A stretch of DNA of 64,000 bases from Doris montereyensis (lineage: Eukaryota > Mollusca > Gastropoda > Nudibranchia > Dorididae): assembly GCA_037039925.1 (NCBI GenBank), contig JAXRKP010000601.1, positions 126,001 to 190,000 of the forward strand, given 5' to 3'. The stretch's first letter is position 1, and each line of letters starts with the position of its first letter. Both the position numbers and the translations under genes were made by a program. The notes beneath the pieces are model-generated. The model was not told where the DNA came from. It made no database searches and saw nothing but the letters and a program-made list of their open reading frames with translations. Positions 11,515 to 23,934 of the stretch are shown here, one piece after another.

Positions 11515-13338
11515 GATGATTTTGATAGAGAAGATTTACTGAGTGAATCAGGAGGTGACTGGTCATCTGGAGATGAATTCTCTGACCAGGAGGATGGTGA
11601 GAATCAACCGTTTCGTGGGCTTCTCAGTCAGACCAACAAGTAAGTACAATCTACGATAGTGGGTCACCAAGTTCTTCATCAATTACACGCTAATAAAGGC
11701 AAAATCACGTATCATATCCATTTTTATAGATGTACTAATCACTTTATGTGACATATTGGCCTATCTTAGCAGTTGGGAAAGCACTTCTGTTTTACCGATT
11801 TTCAACCCAGGGTGCCAGATCAAGATGTAGGTCGACATGATCCATGAATGAGGTCAGGCTCAGCCAATCGCACTGGAGTACTTACATAACATTGGGCCAA
11901 TCTTGAAGTGTTTTAGTGGTTTTTATGTTTTCTTCATTTTACCTCCATATTTCGTTCCTCCAACACTTGTTTGAAGTTGTTTTATTTCATTATTTTTTTT
12001 ATTATTACTGTTATTATGAACATCTATTTTATTTAGATAAATATGATATATTTTTGATCCTCTCCGTCTTTGCCAGCCTTCCCGCAACCCAAAATGATGC
12101 TGCTGGGGTGAATACGATGACTTATGGGGACACTGAAGAAGGCCTGATACGCCTATCCTATTCTTCCGCCCATCAAACCCTCCAGGGCTTTGTTACCTGA
12201 AAGCCGGACAAGAGGCGACTACGACGACTTTTATACCCCAGGTAACATATAAGAATATATGGATATTAATGAGGAAAACCTGTTTCCTTCAGTTGTGATT
12301 TATTGAAAGAAACATCTGCAGTGTCCCTGGGTGGTAAGAAGTGGAATAACCATGTCTAAACTAGCACACACAAAAAAAGTATAATTGATTTTGAGGGTGA
12401 TTTTTATCAGGACAAAAAAATGCTTCACCAACTTTCTGATATTTTTTTTCTTTTATCCTTTATTTTTTTGCAGGAGCTTTCTTTAACTGCATTTTCACCA
12501 ACTTAATGGATATGTTGTGTGGATTCAGCAACACGTACTTCAGGCAGCAGGCGGAGAACAAGCCATTCCAGGCGAATTATTGGACTGATATAACGCCAGA
12601 AGAATTATACACGTTCTTTGCCTTGATCATGTATATGTCTCTGGTGCAGATATCCCAGGTGGAGTCGTACTGTCAACCCAGATTCTTTTTCATGGTCTGT
12701 GGGGAAGGGCTTTCATGTCTAGATTTAAATATAAACAAATCCAGACTTTTCTCAAAGTCTCTGACCCCCTTATGGAGAATAGGGAGGATAAAATTACAAA
12801 AGTTAGGATGTTGACCAAATGTATTCGTATGAAATGTATGAAGCTTTGGCAGCCTGGTGAATACATTAGTATTGATGAGAGAAGAGTGGCAAACAAGGGG
12901 AGGTATAGCTTTAGACAGAGCTTTTGAATTTGCTGCACCCGAAGTGTGGAACTCCTTGACTGAGGACACAAGAAATGAAAAATCTTTGAATGCTTTTAAA
13001 TCAAAATTGAAAAATAAGCTCTTTAAGAAATCCTTCTTAGTATAAGACCTTACAATGAGTTGAAGATTTTTTTTATATTAATCTAAACATGCTGTTATGT
13101 TTTTATACATGATTTCTTATATTGCACTTTTAATTGTCGATGATAATTTTTTATTCACAATTTTTTATATTGTACTTTTAATTGTTGATGAATGAGCTTG
13201 GATGTGTAAAACTTTTTATTATCCTTATTATGAATCATGTTAAGCGCCACTGAGCATTTCAAATGGATATTAGCGCTGTATAAATGCCCTATTATTATTA
13301 TTATTATTATTACTATTATTATTATTATTATTATTATA

Positions 13339-13371
<33 letters not shown>

Positions 13372-14300
13372 ATTATAAAAAGATAAACCAACTAGGTGGG
13401 GTATGAATGAGTAACAATTTCCGGGTCTTCACATGGTATTATTAGTGCCCTCTTCGACCAGATTATTAGCTCTTTGTTGTTCATTCGTTTTGGATATAGA
13501 TCTATAACAGTTACGTGTGAGATCTTTCGACATTGTTTACGTAGGATAAAGAGAATCTAGATAATACTGTTGGTTTGGTTTAGACTATGAGAACAGTTGT
13601 CATGAATTTGATCAATCTCGAGGATCTTCTAGATTTGCATTTGGTTTAGGTTATAAACTGCATTGAAAACTTTTGATCTCTATTATTAATATTTAGATAA
13701 TTTTTATACATCTGTAAATTTATTTCTTGACTTGCTGAACCAAGGGATTGTAGCTTGTGGCACAATTTTATGCAAATAGAAAGGGTTTTTCCCAAAGAGT
13801 TGAAAGATGTTAGAATTGGCACAATTAATAAGGTTAGCAAGAAATCGATACTGGGTTTTGGTTTATGAATTTGGTTATAAACTTTTTGTAGATAATTTTT
13901 ATAATCTGTAAATTTTGAACCAAGGTTAGCAAATAGAAAGGTTTTTTTAGAGTTGAAAGATGTTAGAATTTTAATAAGGGGGGGGGTATGAGATGTATCA
14001 GGAAGAGGGCTATAGGATTCATACAGTGGAAGGATAACAAAGTAGTTGATATTAATTATTACCACCACACATACAAATTTAACTCGTAGAACTTTTTGTC
14101 GGCGTCACACAAAAGTAAATGATCAGTTTCGTCAAGCAGATGTTAGTCAGCCATTTTCTATAGTATAAGTGATTATACTAAATTTATGGGAGGGGTTGAT
14201 AGGTCAGATCAAATGATTTCAAAATAAAAAGCACTTAGAAGAACCACCAAATTTGAGAAAAACTCTTATGTATCTCATGTTAGATGTTGTAAGGGTAAAT
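11515..14300 (+). pseudogene. piggyBac transposase (DDE_Tnp_1_7) pseudogene
   Basis: Acidic N-terminal segment (DDFDREDLLSESGG, SDQEDGEN) ends at a GTAAGT donor at about 11640. A second exon-like piece ends YTPG before a GTAAC at 12241. A third starts after TTTGCAG at 12473 with FFNCIFTNLMDMLCG. The DDE core then appears as SIDERRVANKGRYSFRQ, DKPTRWGM after the LINE, DNFYTSV...LLNQGIVACGT at 13695-13760, and YTKFMGGVDRSDQMI at 14173-14220. Stops and frame changes occur throughout. A stretch of the core seems duplicated (13690-13850 and 13880-13985). Confidence 0.75.
12910..13375 (+). mobile_element. LINE (L2/CR1-like) 3' end inserted in the piggyBac element
   Basis: The frame encodes DRAFEFAAPEVWNSLTEDTR and then FKSKLKNKLFKKSF, the characteristic C-terminal end of L2/CR1-group reverse transcriptase ORFs. 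It is followed by the classic tail (TTAAGCGCCACTGAGCATTT, TAGCGCTGTATAAATG) and an (ATT)n run at 13292-13375. It separates KGRYSFRQ from DKPTRWGM of the piggyBac transposase. Confidence 0.8.
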
Positions 14301-15034
14301 CTCCCTTTGACCAGTGCTAATTGACCTGGGGCCTACACCAATTAGTTTTCTTGTGGTACAGCATTATGACTTCACACAACATGTCCATTCTTTTTTTTTT
14401 AAATTTCTGATAAAAGTTCCTTTCATGTCTTCTATTACAGTTTGCCCCAAAATGCTTGTTCAATGAGAGAATTTGTTCATCAAGACTACTGACATGTAGG
14501 CCTATAACAACTTATTTTTAAAAAATGGCATCTGAATATCATTTCGGCTTCCATATCTGGGCAGATACTCATTTCTGTCACATTTATGTATGTTTTTTTC
14601 CTTTCATAAATCATTTATTTTTCCACCTATGGCCACTATTTTTGGTGAGGATATGTAAAAATGTATTTTGATATTCTCATTAAAGTTTTTGATTTTACTT
14701 GAATACTTTTTGTTTTCCTTCATACTGTGTGCCTGGCCGTGTGAAAATTATAAATTTTATGTCTAAAAATAGATTACAAAGTAGGTCACTGACCGAATTA
14801 TACAAGTGTTATTAATTGAAAATCAATTGTTGCACATGAAAGCCCTTTCACTATCCAACAAATATATACCCTACTTGTCTATAATGGCAAAGTTTATAAG
14901 ACTCAGGTTCAATGATTTACACCTACGTCAGCATTTGGCCAGAATTTCTCAAAATCCATCGGCCCCGAAAGAGTTATATACATGTACATTTTATGTATTA
15001 ATCTTTAAATGAGGTGGTGTATTCAGAATTTATT

Positions 15035-15288
15035 GATGGGGTCATTCCAACAGTGTGCCTATGACCATTTTCGGAGATAGAGAGATAATCCTAGGAAATA
15101 AAAAGGAAATCATGCTTCCTGAAAAGTGAAAATGATATAATGAAAATACAACACGTTTACAATTACACCTGTTTGAAACTTGGAATTCCCAAAGCCAATA
15201 GCTAATAGTCCATGGTTTTTGGCATTTTTCTCTAAATGACGTAATTGTGACTTAGGCACCCTATTGAAATGACCCCTTCAATTTTTCA
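15035..15288 (+). mobile_element. MITE family A, copy 3
   Basis: Starts GGGGTCATTCCAACAGTGTG and ends CCCTATTGAAATGACCCCTT. The interior aligns with the copy at 155-416, including AGAGATAATCCTAG and CATGCTTCCTG. Confidence 0.75.
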
Positions 15289-15855
15289 GACAATTCGGTG
15301 ATATGCAACTGGAAACTCTATCTAAAAACGAAAACAAAACAGAGAGAGAAAGACAGAGGAACACCCCCCCCCCCCCAGTGTTTTCAACAATAAAATATAT
15401 GTATCAGTAACAGTTCACAAAGCAACAGCACACAATACTTTTCTGTAAGAGATTTATTGACTTGATAAACCTGATCATCACAAGACATGTACAAGTAAAT
15501 TGTTTGACATTTACTAAATAATTGAGAAAGTAATCCACAAAGCATAAATATTCATATTATATGTGAAACAAAATAAAACAGCTATTCATACCAAATCATC
15601 AATTTCCCTGCTACCAAAAGTAAAAGATTTTACTACAACTTGTCAAAAAGAAACTTCAACATTGTGCATTTGTGGTTGCATTCTGCTAGACAGCTTTAAG
15701 AAGCACATTAGGTCTGTATACTGTATGTTTTTTCCCTGAATTTGTAAAAACAAATGTGATATGCAAATTCATAATTTTTTCTTTTTAAAAGAGAAACAAG
15801 ATACCCACAACCACCTTTCAACCATCCCCCCCCCCCCCCCTCTTTTTTAAAAATA

Positions 15856-17874
15856 CAGTAGTTACAGCCTAAATGGCTGGTGCTTGGAAAGCAGAGAAAA
15901 TCTGCATTTATGGGGAAATCGGTCGGGGGCAAAGAATTGGCGGTTATCAATGGACAGATAAGAATAATGATTCATAACCAGGTCTTTTATTTTAGAAGTG
16001 TCCTCATTTGTATATATAATCGAACGTAAGAAATAAGAACATTAAGAGTCCATTAAGTTTTTAACGCTTAGGTGATGAGCGTGCAGGCGGGTTGATCATC
16101 GATTTCGCTTGCGAAGACCCGAGCACCCTGGATACGGCCAATGTGAGACGAGAGAACAATAAAAATGTTCACATGCATGCTAGATGCGTGCAACTTAGAT
16201 ATCAAGGGAAGACTTTCAATTGACAAACCAGAGCAAAAGTGATCCATTGGCAGCAAACCAGTGATCCATTGGCAGCAAACCTTGTGATATTCAGCCAGCC
16301 AGGATCCAAGCAAACCAGTGATCCATTGCAGCCAGCCAGTGATCCATTGGCAGCCAGCCAGTGATCCATTGGCAGCAAACCAGTGATCCATTGGCAGCCA
16401 GCCAGTGATCCAAGCAAACCAGTGATCCATTGGCAGCCAGCCAGTGATGCATTGGCAGCAAACCAGTGATCCAAACCAGTGATCCATTGGCAGCCAGCCA
16501 GTGATCCAATGGCAGCAAACCAGTGATCCAATGGCAGCCAGCCAGTGATCCAATGGCAGCAAACCAGTGATCCATTGGCAGCCAGCCAGTGATCCATTGG
16601 CAGCCAGCCAGTGATCCATTGGCAGCAAACCAGTGATCCATTGGCAGCCAGCCAGTGATCCATTGGCAGCAAACCAGTGATCCAATGGCAGCAAACCAGT
16701 GATCCATTGGCAGCAAACCAGTGATCCATTGGCAGCCAGCCAGTGATCCATTGGAGCAAACCAGTGATCAATTGGCAGCAAACCAGTGATCCATTGGCAG
16801 CCAGCCAGTGATCCATTGGCAGCAGCCAGCCAGTGATCCATTGGCAGCCAAACCAGTGATCCATTGGCAGCCAGCCAGTGATCCATTGGCAGCAAACCAG
16901 TGATCCAATGGCAGCAAACCAGTGATCCATTGGCAGCAAGCCAGTGATCCAATGGCAGCCAGTGATCCATTGGCAGCCAGCCAGTGATCCATTGGCAGCC
17001 AGTGCCAGCCAGTGATCCATTGGCAGCCAGCCAGTGATCCATTGGCAGCAAACCAGTGATCCATTGGCAGCCAGCCAGTGATCCATTGGCAGCAAACCAG
17101 TGATCCAATGGCAGCAAACCAGTGATCCATTGGCAGCAAACCAGTGATCCAATGGCAGCAAACCAGTGATCCATTGGCAGCAAACCAGTGATGGCAGCCA
17201 GCCAGTGATCCATTGGCAGCAAACCAGTGATCCAATGGCAGCAAACCAGTGATCCATTGGCAGCAAACCAGTGATCCAATGGCAGCCAGCCAGTGATCCA
17301 TTGGCAGCAAACCAGTGTCAGCAAACCAGTGATCCAATGGCAAACCAGTGATCCATTGGCAGCAAACCAGTGATCCAATGGCAGCAAACCAGTGATCCAT
17401 TGGCAAACCAGTGACCAATGGTGATCCCAGCCAGTGATCCATTGGCAGCCAGCCAGCCTATGATCCATTGGCAGCCAGCCAGTGATCCAATGGCAGCCAG
17501 CCAGTGATCCATTGGCAGCCAGCCAGTGCCAGCCAGCCAGTGATCCAATGGCAGAAAAGCTGTACGGTACAGGACGACAATGGGTGGAGTTAAGAAAACT
17601 TGTCATCTTTTATTACAGTACATTAGATAGGTATATGAAAGGTGGTTGCAATGCATATCAAATTGTTGATGGGCATAAATTAGCCATTTTTAGCGATGGG
17701 ATTACATGTATAATAAAAAAGAAAAGAATTTTTAATAATCATTCATTAGAGAAGATTAAACCTACAGTTACTGTTGAGATCGGGCATTTAGGGAAATCTT
17801 GGTTTTGAAATGGGCATTTTATACATTTAAAAATAGGTTTCACTGAAATTGCGGGCATTGTATGGCAACTACTG
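15856..17874 (-). mobile_element. Pogo-like non-autonomous transposon, copy carrying a minisatellite
   Basis: Bounded by TA-CAGTAGTTACAGCC at the left and GGCAACTACTG-TA at the right. Same family as 18824-20044 in inverted orientation: CGGGCATTTAGG and GGTTTCACTGAAATTGCGGG on the right, TGGTGCTTGGAAAGCAG on the left, and a CCGAGCACCCTGGATACGGCC block at 16120-16140 all have counterparts. It is about 800 bases longer than its sister because a 22-bp unit has expanded at 16230-17545. Confidence 0.8.
16230..17545. repeat. 22-bp minisatellite inside the pogo-like element
   Basis: Around 60 units of CCAGTGATCCATTGGCAGC with either AAA or CAG filling the remaining bases, giving two interleaved unit types. 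The unit has no stop in several frames, so very long repetitive open frames appear on the minus strand. They are not genes. Confidence 0.95.
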
Positions 17875-18287
17875 TAACACCAATAGAGAACAAAACAAAA
17901 AATAAGGGAGACAACCTAAGTATTTTCCAGAAATTCCAATCGCATGAATGTTCTTCACACACAGAAATAATTTTTTTATTATTAAGATGGAATGATTATT
18001 AGTAAACTCATCAATGAAAATTTTGGAAATCATAATAAAACAAAAATGAATGGATACACAGCAATTTTGTGACAACGAAAAAAAATCTGGCAACGCCATA
18101 ACCTCACTTGAGTTAAGCAGTGATTGAACACATGGGTAAGAAGAAGCAACAAGCTCAACCTGGCTACATTTTTACAACAGTGAACGTACTGGCATACGCG
18201 TGTGTACTAAGTTAAAGCTAGTTTCCATTGTAGACATGTATTGTGATTTATCAATTTAAAAAAACACTTTTTATTGGTTTCATTAAA

Positions 18288-18400
18288 ATTTACCCCGTCC
18301 ACCTTTGCAGTGATCTCAGGGTGAGTTGAGAGGAAACAGCAAGATGAAAGTTAAGTGAAAGCAGGAAAGGAAAGAAATAAGACCTATCAGCAGCACCTGC
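18288..18400 (+). repeat. Dispersed repeat family 4, copy
   Basis: Shares CCGTCCACC, GATCTCAGGGTGAGTTGAG, GGAAACAGCAAGATGAAAG and GACCTATCAGCAGCACCTGCC with 34568-34770, 34852-34985, 45060-46110 (interrupted) and 49040-49170. Confidence 0.65.
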
Positions 18401-18414
18401 CAAGCTTTCAAAAC

Positions 18415-18770
18415 ATCAATGAAAGCTTGTAATCTGCTTTAAAACATCAATGAAACACAATCTGCTTTAAAACATCAATGAAACACAATCTGCTTTAAAA
18501 CATCAATGCAACACAATCTGCTTTAAAACATCAATGAAACACAATCTGCTTTAAAACATCAATGAAACACAATCTGCTTTAAAACATCATTGAAAACAAT
18601 CTGCTTTAAAACATCATTGAAAACAATCAATCTGAAACACAATCTTTAAAACATCAATGAAAACAATCTGCTTTAAAACATCAATGAAACACAATCTGCT
18701 TTAAAACATCAATGAAACACAATCTTTAAACAATGAAACACAATCTGAATGTTTTATATTTTAATTATAG
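18415..18770. repeat. 28-bp minisatellite
   Basis: Units of AACATCAATGAAACACAATC plus TGCTTTAA, with truncated units, ending shortly before the transposon at 18824. Confidence 0.9.
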
Positions 18771-18823
18771 TATACATCAATGAAAACAATCTGAACGACT
18801 TAATTAAAACATGCTTATTGCTA

Positions 18824-20044
18824 CAGTAGTGACTGCCTAAATGCCCACCACCTAAAAAATGTCCGTTTCACCTAAATGCCCGCAATCTCAGTGAAACCGA
18901 TTTTATTCTTTATAAATTGCCCCTCTAAATGCCCGTTTCAAAACCAAGATTTTTCTCCTAAATGCCCGGTCTCAATGGCAACTGTAGGTATCTTTTTCTC
19001 CAAAGTATTGTAAAATATGTCCGTAATTGATTAAATATTCTGTTTTTCTTTATCATACATGTAATGCGATAGCTAATCTTATAGTATAGGGCTTATGCGT
19101 ATCAACAATGTGCCATGCATTGCAACCACCCTTCATTACCTATCCATTGTAGGCCCTAATGTAGTAAACGTTGACCAATCTTCTCTTCATAACTCCACCC
19201 ATTGTACATCCTTTTGTCCCATTAGATCACTGGTTTATCATCGTGCAATTAAAATTGAAGTCTTCCAGACTCCGCCCACATCTTTCTTGATGTCGTAAGT
19301 GGCATGCAACCACCTGGCATCTTTAGACCGGCGCTCATCGCGATCGAGGGACGACAAAGTGTGAACAGTTTTATTGCCCCCCCCATATTGGCCGTATCCA
19401 AGGTGACCGGGTCTTCGTGGCGAGAGACGGTCAACCCATCCGCGCCTTCACAACCTCAGTGTGTCAGGTGTCCCTGTTTCTCGCATTAAATTTTTCGCAC
19501 CGCTGATGACTTTTCCAAAACAAATGATCTGGCTATGAATCTTTATCCTTGTCTGTCTGTGTCTTAATATTAACATGAATCAAAGGAGTTGAAAGATTCG
19601 AGTTAATTTATTCACACATTGATCCTGTTGGATGATGCTTTTCTTTATCCATTTTTTCTCATCCAAATTTGCATAATTACTTAAGTCAAAGATCTTGTGA
19701 TTAAATAAATCACGTGATTGTAATTGTAGTGTAGGTTTTGCCAGTTAATGTCGACACACTGGATCAGGTGTTTTTTCTCTTAGCCTCCATAGCAGCAACT
19801 TGAATTATACAAAGCTCCACACAGATCTACATCTTGAAAATAAAAATGATTAAACCAAGAAATGATTTACAAAAGAAGCTTTAAATCCCAGATGAAATTG
19901 ACAAGTCACTAGGGAAAGCCAACTTCACAGAAATAGGCCTACCCCAAATTATTGCCTCTGATCTACTTTCGTCTAAATGCCCGTTTCGCCTAAATGCCCG
20001 TTTTGTCTGCTTCCCAAGCACCGGGCATATAATGGTCACTACTG
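18824..20044 (+). mobile_element. Pogo-like non-autonomous transposon, copy without minisatellite
   Basis: 1221 bases from CAGTAGTGACTGCCTAAATG to the inverted end ATATAATGGTCACTACTG, flanked on both sides by TA (18822-18823 and 20045-20046), the target duplication of Tc1/mariner-pogo elements. CCTAAATGCCCG motifs recur near both ends. No transposase frame is visible. The segment CCATTAGATCACTGGTTT near 19219 occurs once here and corresponds to the unit expanded in the copy at 15856-17874. Confidence 0.8.
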
Positions 20045-20059
20045 TATTAGCAATTGCTG

Positions 20060-20900
20060 GAATTTAGGAAACTTGTAAATCACAAAAAACTGAAGAACAA
20101 AATAAAAAGCAAAGATAATACGAGTCTAAACTTGTTTTCCTCCTACCCCCTTGTGTTACCATGGTTACATGTATATTATTTTTTGTGCTTGTTCATGATT
20201 CACTCTGTCTTATCTGATCGAAAATTCAAATCAAAACCATAATCCATCTGTTTATTTCTATTGACTGAAATACATGCTTCCCTTTCCCCTATAATACACT
20301 CATTTGAATTGACAAAGGTATCTTAATGGGGGAAAAAAAACTATATTCGTTAAATGTTCATAATTATAGTAATTAAATGAGAGAATTGCTACAAATAAAA
20401 TTCATCACAGAGAAAAGAATTTAGATTTTAATTAATAAATATAACATGTTCAAATTGGGAGAATTACCCCCCCCCCCCCCCCCCCCCAAAATCACATACT
20501 GATGAGTTTTATATTAAAATGAAATGGCACGTAATGAATTTCAATCTCTGCATGATATTCTATAAAACTTAGGACTAAGGATATAAAAAAAAAAAGTCTT
20601 AACACAAAAATTAAAATGGGGGTGGAAATCCGTCTGGTTCTTTAAATCGAGCACAAATTTATTATATTACAACCGTTTTGATGAAAACTCTTCTATGCCA
20701 AATTTGTTCTACTACTACCACATGTATATCATTATGGTATGTAACACAAACTGTCTCACAGAAACCATGTGACAGGACGGACAGAAAGTTGTAAACCTTT
20801 GATGACAACAACAAAAAAATAAGCTGACTAAAAATAAAATATCATTCACATGAATTTCATGAGGGGAACAAAAGCCATAGGAGAAAAAAAAAAACGTGAG
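20060..20900. other. Intergenic AT-rich DNA, nothing recognised
   Basis: Contains a poly-C run at 20466-20487 and no coding or repeat signal I can name. Confidence 0.5.
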
Positions 20901-20904
20901 GAAA

Positions 20905-21125
20905 CATGCATTTAAATAACAACATAAAACACTACCTTTGCTATGCTAAAAGAAAAAAGCTGTTTAGGAAACATGCATTTAAATAACAACATAAATAAAA
21001 CACTGCCTTTGCTATGCTAAAAGAAAAAAGCTGTTTAGGAAACATGCATTTAAATAACAACATAAAACACTGCCTTTGCTATGCCTTTAGGCATTTAAAT
21101 GCTAAAAACTGTCTTTGCTATGCTA
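20905..21125. repeat. Short tandem array, about three units
   Basis: Units of roughly 70 bases containing GGAAACATGCATTTAAATAA and TTTGCTATGCTAAAAG. Confidence 0.8.
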
Positions 21126-21559
21126 AAAAAAAAGAGAAAGCAACAGATGAGAGAAAGGGTATGAAGTCTGAAATTTTATTGTTTGGAGATAGAGAACAAC
21201 TGAAAAGCGAGGCTATTTTCTGAGGCAAAATATAGCGCAAATTCCCATTATAACATCATATATAGCATCCAAGATACCAGTTTGAAAGTGGTAGCATCCA
21301 TCACTAAATATATTTTATAATTATATACAGAATATATCTATGTAATAAAATACAACAGACACAAAAGCAGGCTTATTATTTATTACATCTTTCCTACTAA
21401 TACTACTAGCCGGGGCCAAATGCTGTAGTCAACTGCCACGTGGTGACAATTCTGGTCACATGGGTTTCCATATCCGCTTTATTTAATTAACGACATATCA
21501 CAAGCTCACTGATATCTTGACCCGTCTCTATTTTTCCAGTGTTTACAAACGAGAATATA

Positions 21560-21814
21560 AATCGACGGTCAAAGTCACAAATCGGGTAAGTCTTAAATCA
21601 GCAGCACCTTTTTTAACATTAGGAAGCCCCTACGCTTTGTCTAGCTAGCTAGGATTCCGTGGCACAAGAACCAATAGAAACCCATATGTAATAACCATAT
21701 GAGCAATCCGTGTATCTCTATTCAGTCTAGATTAAAAAGCACAGCATCTTTTTCTTTGATTTTCTCAAAACATCCAAAATTGAACTTTGACGGCTTTGCG
21801 ACTTTCAACGTCGA
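21560..21814 (+). mobile_element. MITE family B, copy 1
   Basis: Ends ATCGACGGTCAAAGTCACAA and CTTTGCGACTTTCAACGTCG are inverted repeats. The interior (CCAATAGAAACCCATATG, GAGCAATCCGTGTATC) matches 37064-37360 in reverse. Confidence 0.6.
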
Positions 21815-22969
21815 AAAGTTTTGAGTTCTTTGCCAAATGTACACTTGCGTAGAGCAAAATGCATTTCCAACATCAAATGTCAATTTTTCATTTAGTCATT
21901 AAAAGTGAGTTGCTAACAATATCTAAAAAAAATATTTTTTTATTAAAAAACTATGCTGGAAAAAGCATTGGGATTACAATCTAATTCACATCAAATGTCA
22001 TTTTCATCACATAAAGAGTTGCCTAAATTTAGAAAAATCATGTGCCTAAATTTCTTTTCCTCTATTCGATAAAAAATAGGCAGTATTAATACTAATATGA
22101 ATGCTTTTCATTAATTGTTCCCAACTAAACAGTCAAGAAAACATTCTTTTAAGGCTGACTCATGCATTACATACAATATTCTTTAAAAAAAACACTTGTC
22201 TTGATAATCAGATATGAAAAGAAAACAAAATAATGACACTTTGACATCCATTACAAAAATGTCTTTCCCTGTTTTCCATGCAGCGGTAAACAGGCTTGAG
22301 GTAGCTCTTAGAGAAATCGTAGATGATGGAATATTCATTGGGCCAAATTCACAAAGCAATTGAATTCATTGCAAACTGCTAAACCAATCTATTGTACAGA
22401 CCTTGATCCGCCACAACTCAGAGTTGCCAAGTTGAGAAACGAGAGAGGAGGGACAGACAGACATGGAGATAGTCTCAGATAGGAGGGACAAATGAGGAAA
22501 TGGAGGGGGACATATTTTACTGAACCAGTCCGACCAGTCGCTTTGACCTTTTGATTTTAAAACTGAAATTGCAGACATCTTTCACCAGATACCTAACAAG
22601 AATATTTATGCACTGTCAATGCAGAATTAGAAACAGAAGTACTTCAAATTCCACATTCCATTATCTGTTTTTCAAGGAATGAAGAGTAAATGCTTTGGGA
22701 GAATATTATCTGACTCAAGATTGAAGGAATTACATACGATACCGATATTGAGACTTATTACTAGCCACTTCAAATACCAGAACACACTTGGAATGACGTG
22801 TTCCATGACAACAAAAATAAAGAGGCAAGGTGGGACAGGTTACCAAATAGCTGGACGGAGGGACAAATGACGTTTGACGTTAAGAGTAAGGGAGCAACCA
22901 GGACTGTCCCTCCCTAACTTCTACACAACAAGAGGACACTTGGCAACCAGAGCAAACTGCTAAACCAAA

Positions 22970-23165
22970 CTATTCTACACAACACTTCTACACAACTATT
23001 CTACACAACTATTCTACACAACTACAACAACTTCTACACAACAATTTCTACACAACTACACAACAATTCTACACACAACTATTCTACAACAACTTCTACA
23101 CAACAACTTCTACACAACTATTCTACACAACAACTTCTACACAACAACTTCTACACAACAACTTG
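22970..23165. repeat. Simple tandem array of CTACACAAC units
   Basis: Irregular mix of CTTCTACACAACAA and CTATTCTACACAA units. Confidence 0.85.
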
Positions 23166-23934
23166 CTATTGTGCTTCCGTAACACACGTTTGAGAGAATT
23201 TGGCCCATTATAAGCTTATTATTACAAAAATAGAAGAGTTTGTGTTTCAAGCATGTTTAGCAAAATGACTTCTTCATTTTAATTCATTCAAGCAAAATTT
23301 CAAGAATAATAGTTTTATAAAGGTGACGAGTTAAGGCAATATTTCAATCATGATACCTGATGATGAGATCTCAGTCTGAAAAGAAGACATCTTAATTCAA
23401 CGTTTGATTCAATATCATTCTCAACTTTTACAAAAATGGGACATCCCCCCCCCATATTATTGATATGTTTCATTAACTCGATAATATCTTAAAAGATTTC
23501 CGTAATTGAGACTATTCATGTCATGTAGATATCAATTCACACTCAACATGCGTACAGCCCTTTCTCAATCTCCGTAATGTCCAGGCTGTTTCAACTGTAT
23601 CAGTGCAGTAAGGCAATGTTCAAAGCCAGATGAACAAAATGGAAAAAAGATGAGTGTCATTTATAGCCATATGAGTATGAGATTGGCGTCTGCTCTGTTT
23701 GTGTGTAATCAATGTTGACATAGGTCCACTGTGACTCACTCAAGCCATCTAATTAAAAGAGGTCAACTTTCTGCGATAGACACGAGAACAGCATCTCCAA
23801 AGAGAAGAATAAAAAAGGGTAACAATCATATGGTCACAAAATCCCATTTCATTAAGTTCTTCCACATTTCTCACAAAAATTTCAGCTCTTTGCTTTTTAG
23901 TGTATCATTACAGATCCCCTTCAAATATTGTTTA

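Larger units (their letters stand above)
11187..14977 (+). mobile_element. piggyBac-like DNA transposon, near full length and decayed
   Basis: The left end is TTAA followed by CTCTTTCAAGGCCGAC. The right end read on the minus strand is TAACTCTTTCGGGGCCGAT. These are good inverted repeats with the TTAA target favoured by piggyBac (right copy mutated to TTAT). Between them lie transposase remnants in family order: an acidic N terminus at 11515-11640, YWTDITPEELYTFFALIMYM, SIDERRVANKGRYSFRQ, DKPTRWGM, KLFVDNFYNL and YTKFMGGVDRSDQMI. A LINE 3' end interrupts the catalytic region. The element is inactive by stops and frameshifts. Confidence 0.8.

Noticed and set aside
16230..17545. CRISPR array
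   Set aside because: Repeats are head to tail with no unique spacers, and the genome is eukaryotic. The same reasoning excludes all other arrays here.
16068..17606. A 512-codon open frame and overlapping long frames rich in MDHWLAANGS-type repeats
   Set aside because: They are readings of the 22-bp minisatellite in several frames at once, with no start context or non-repeat domain.
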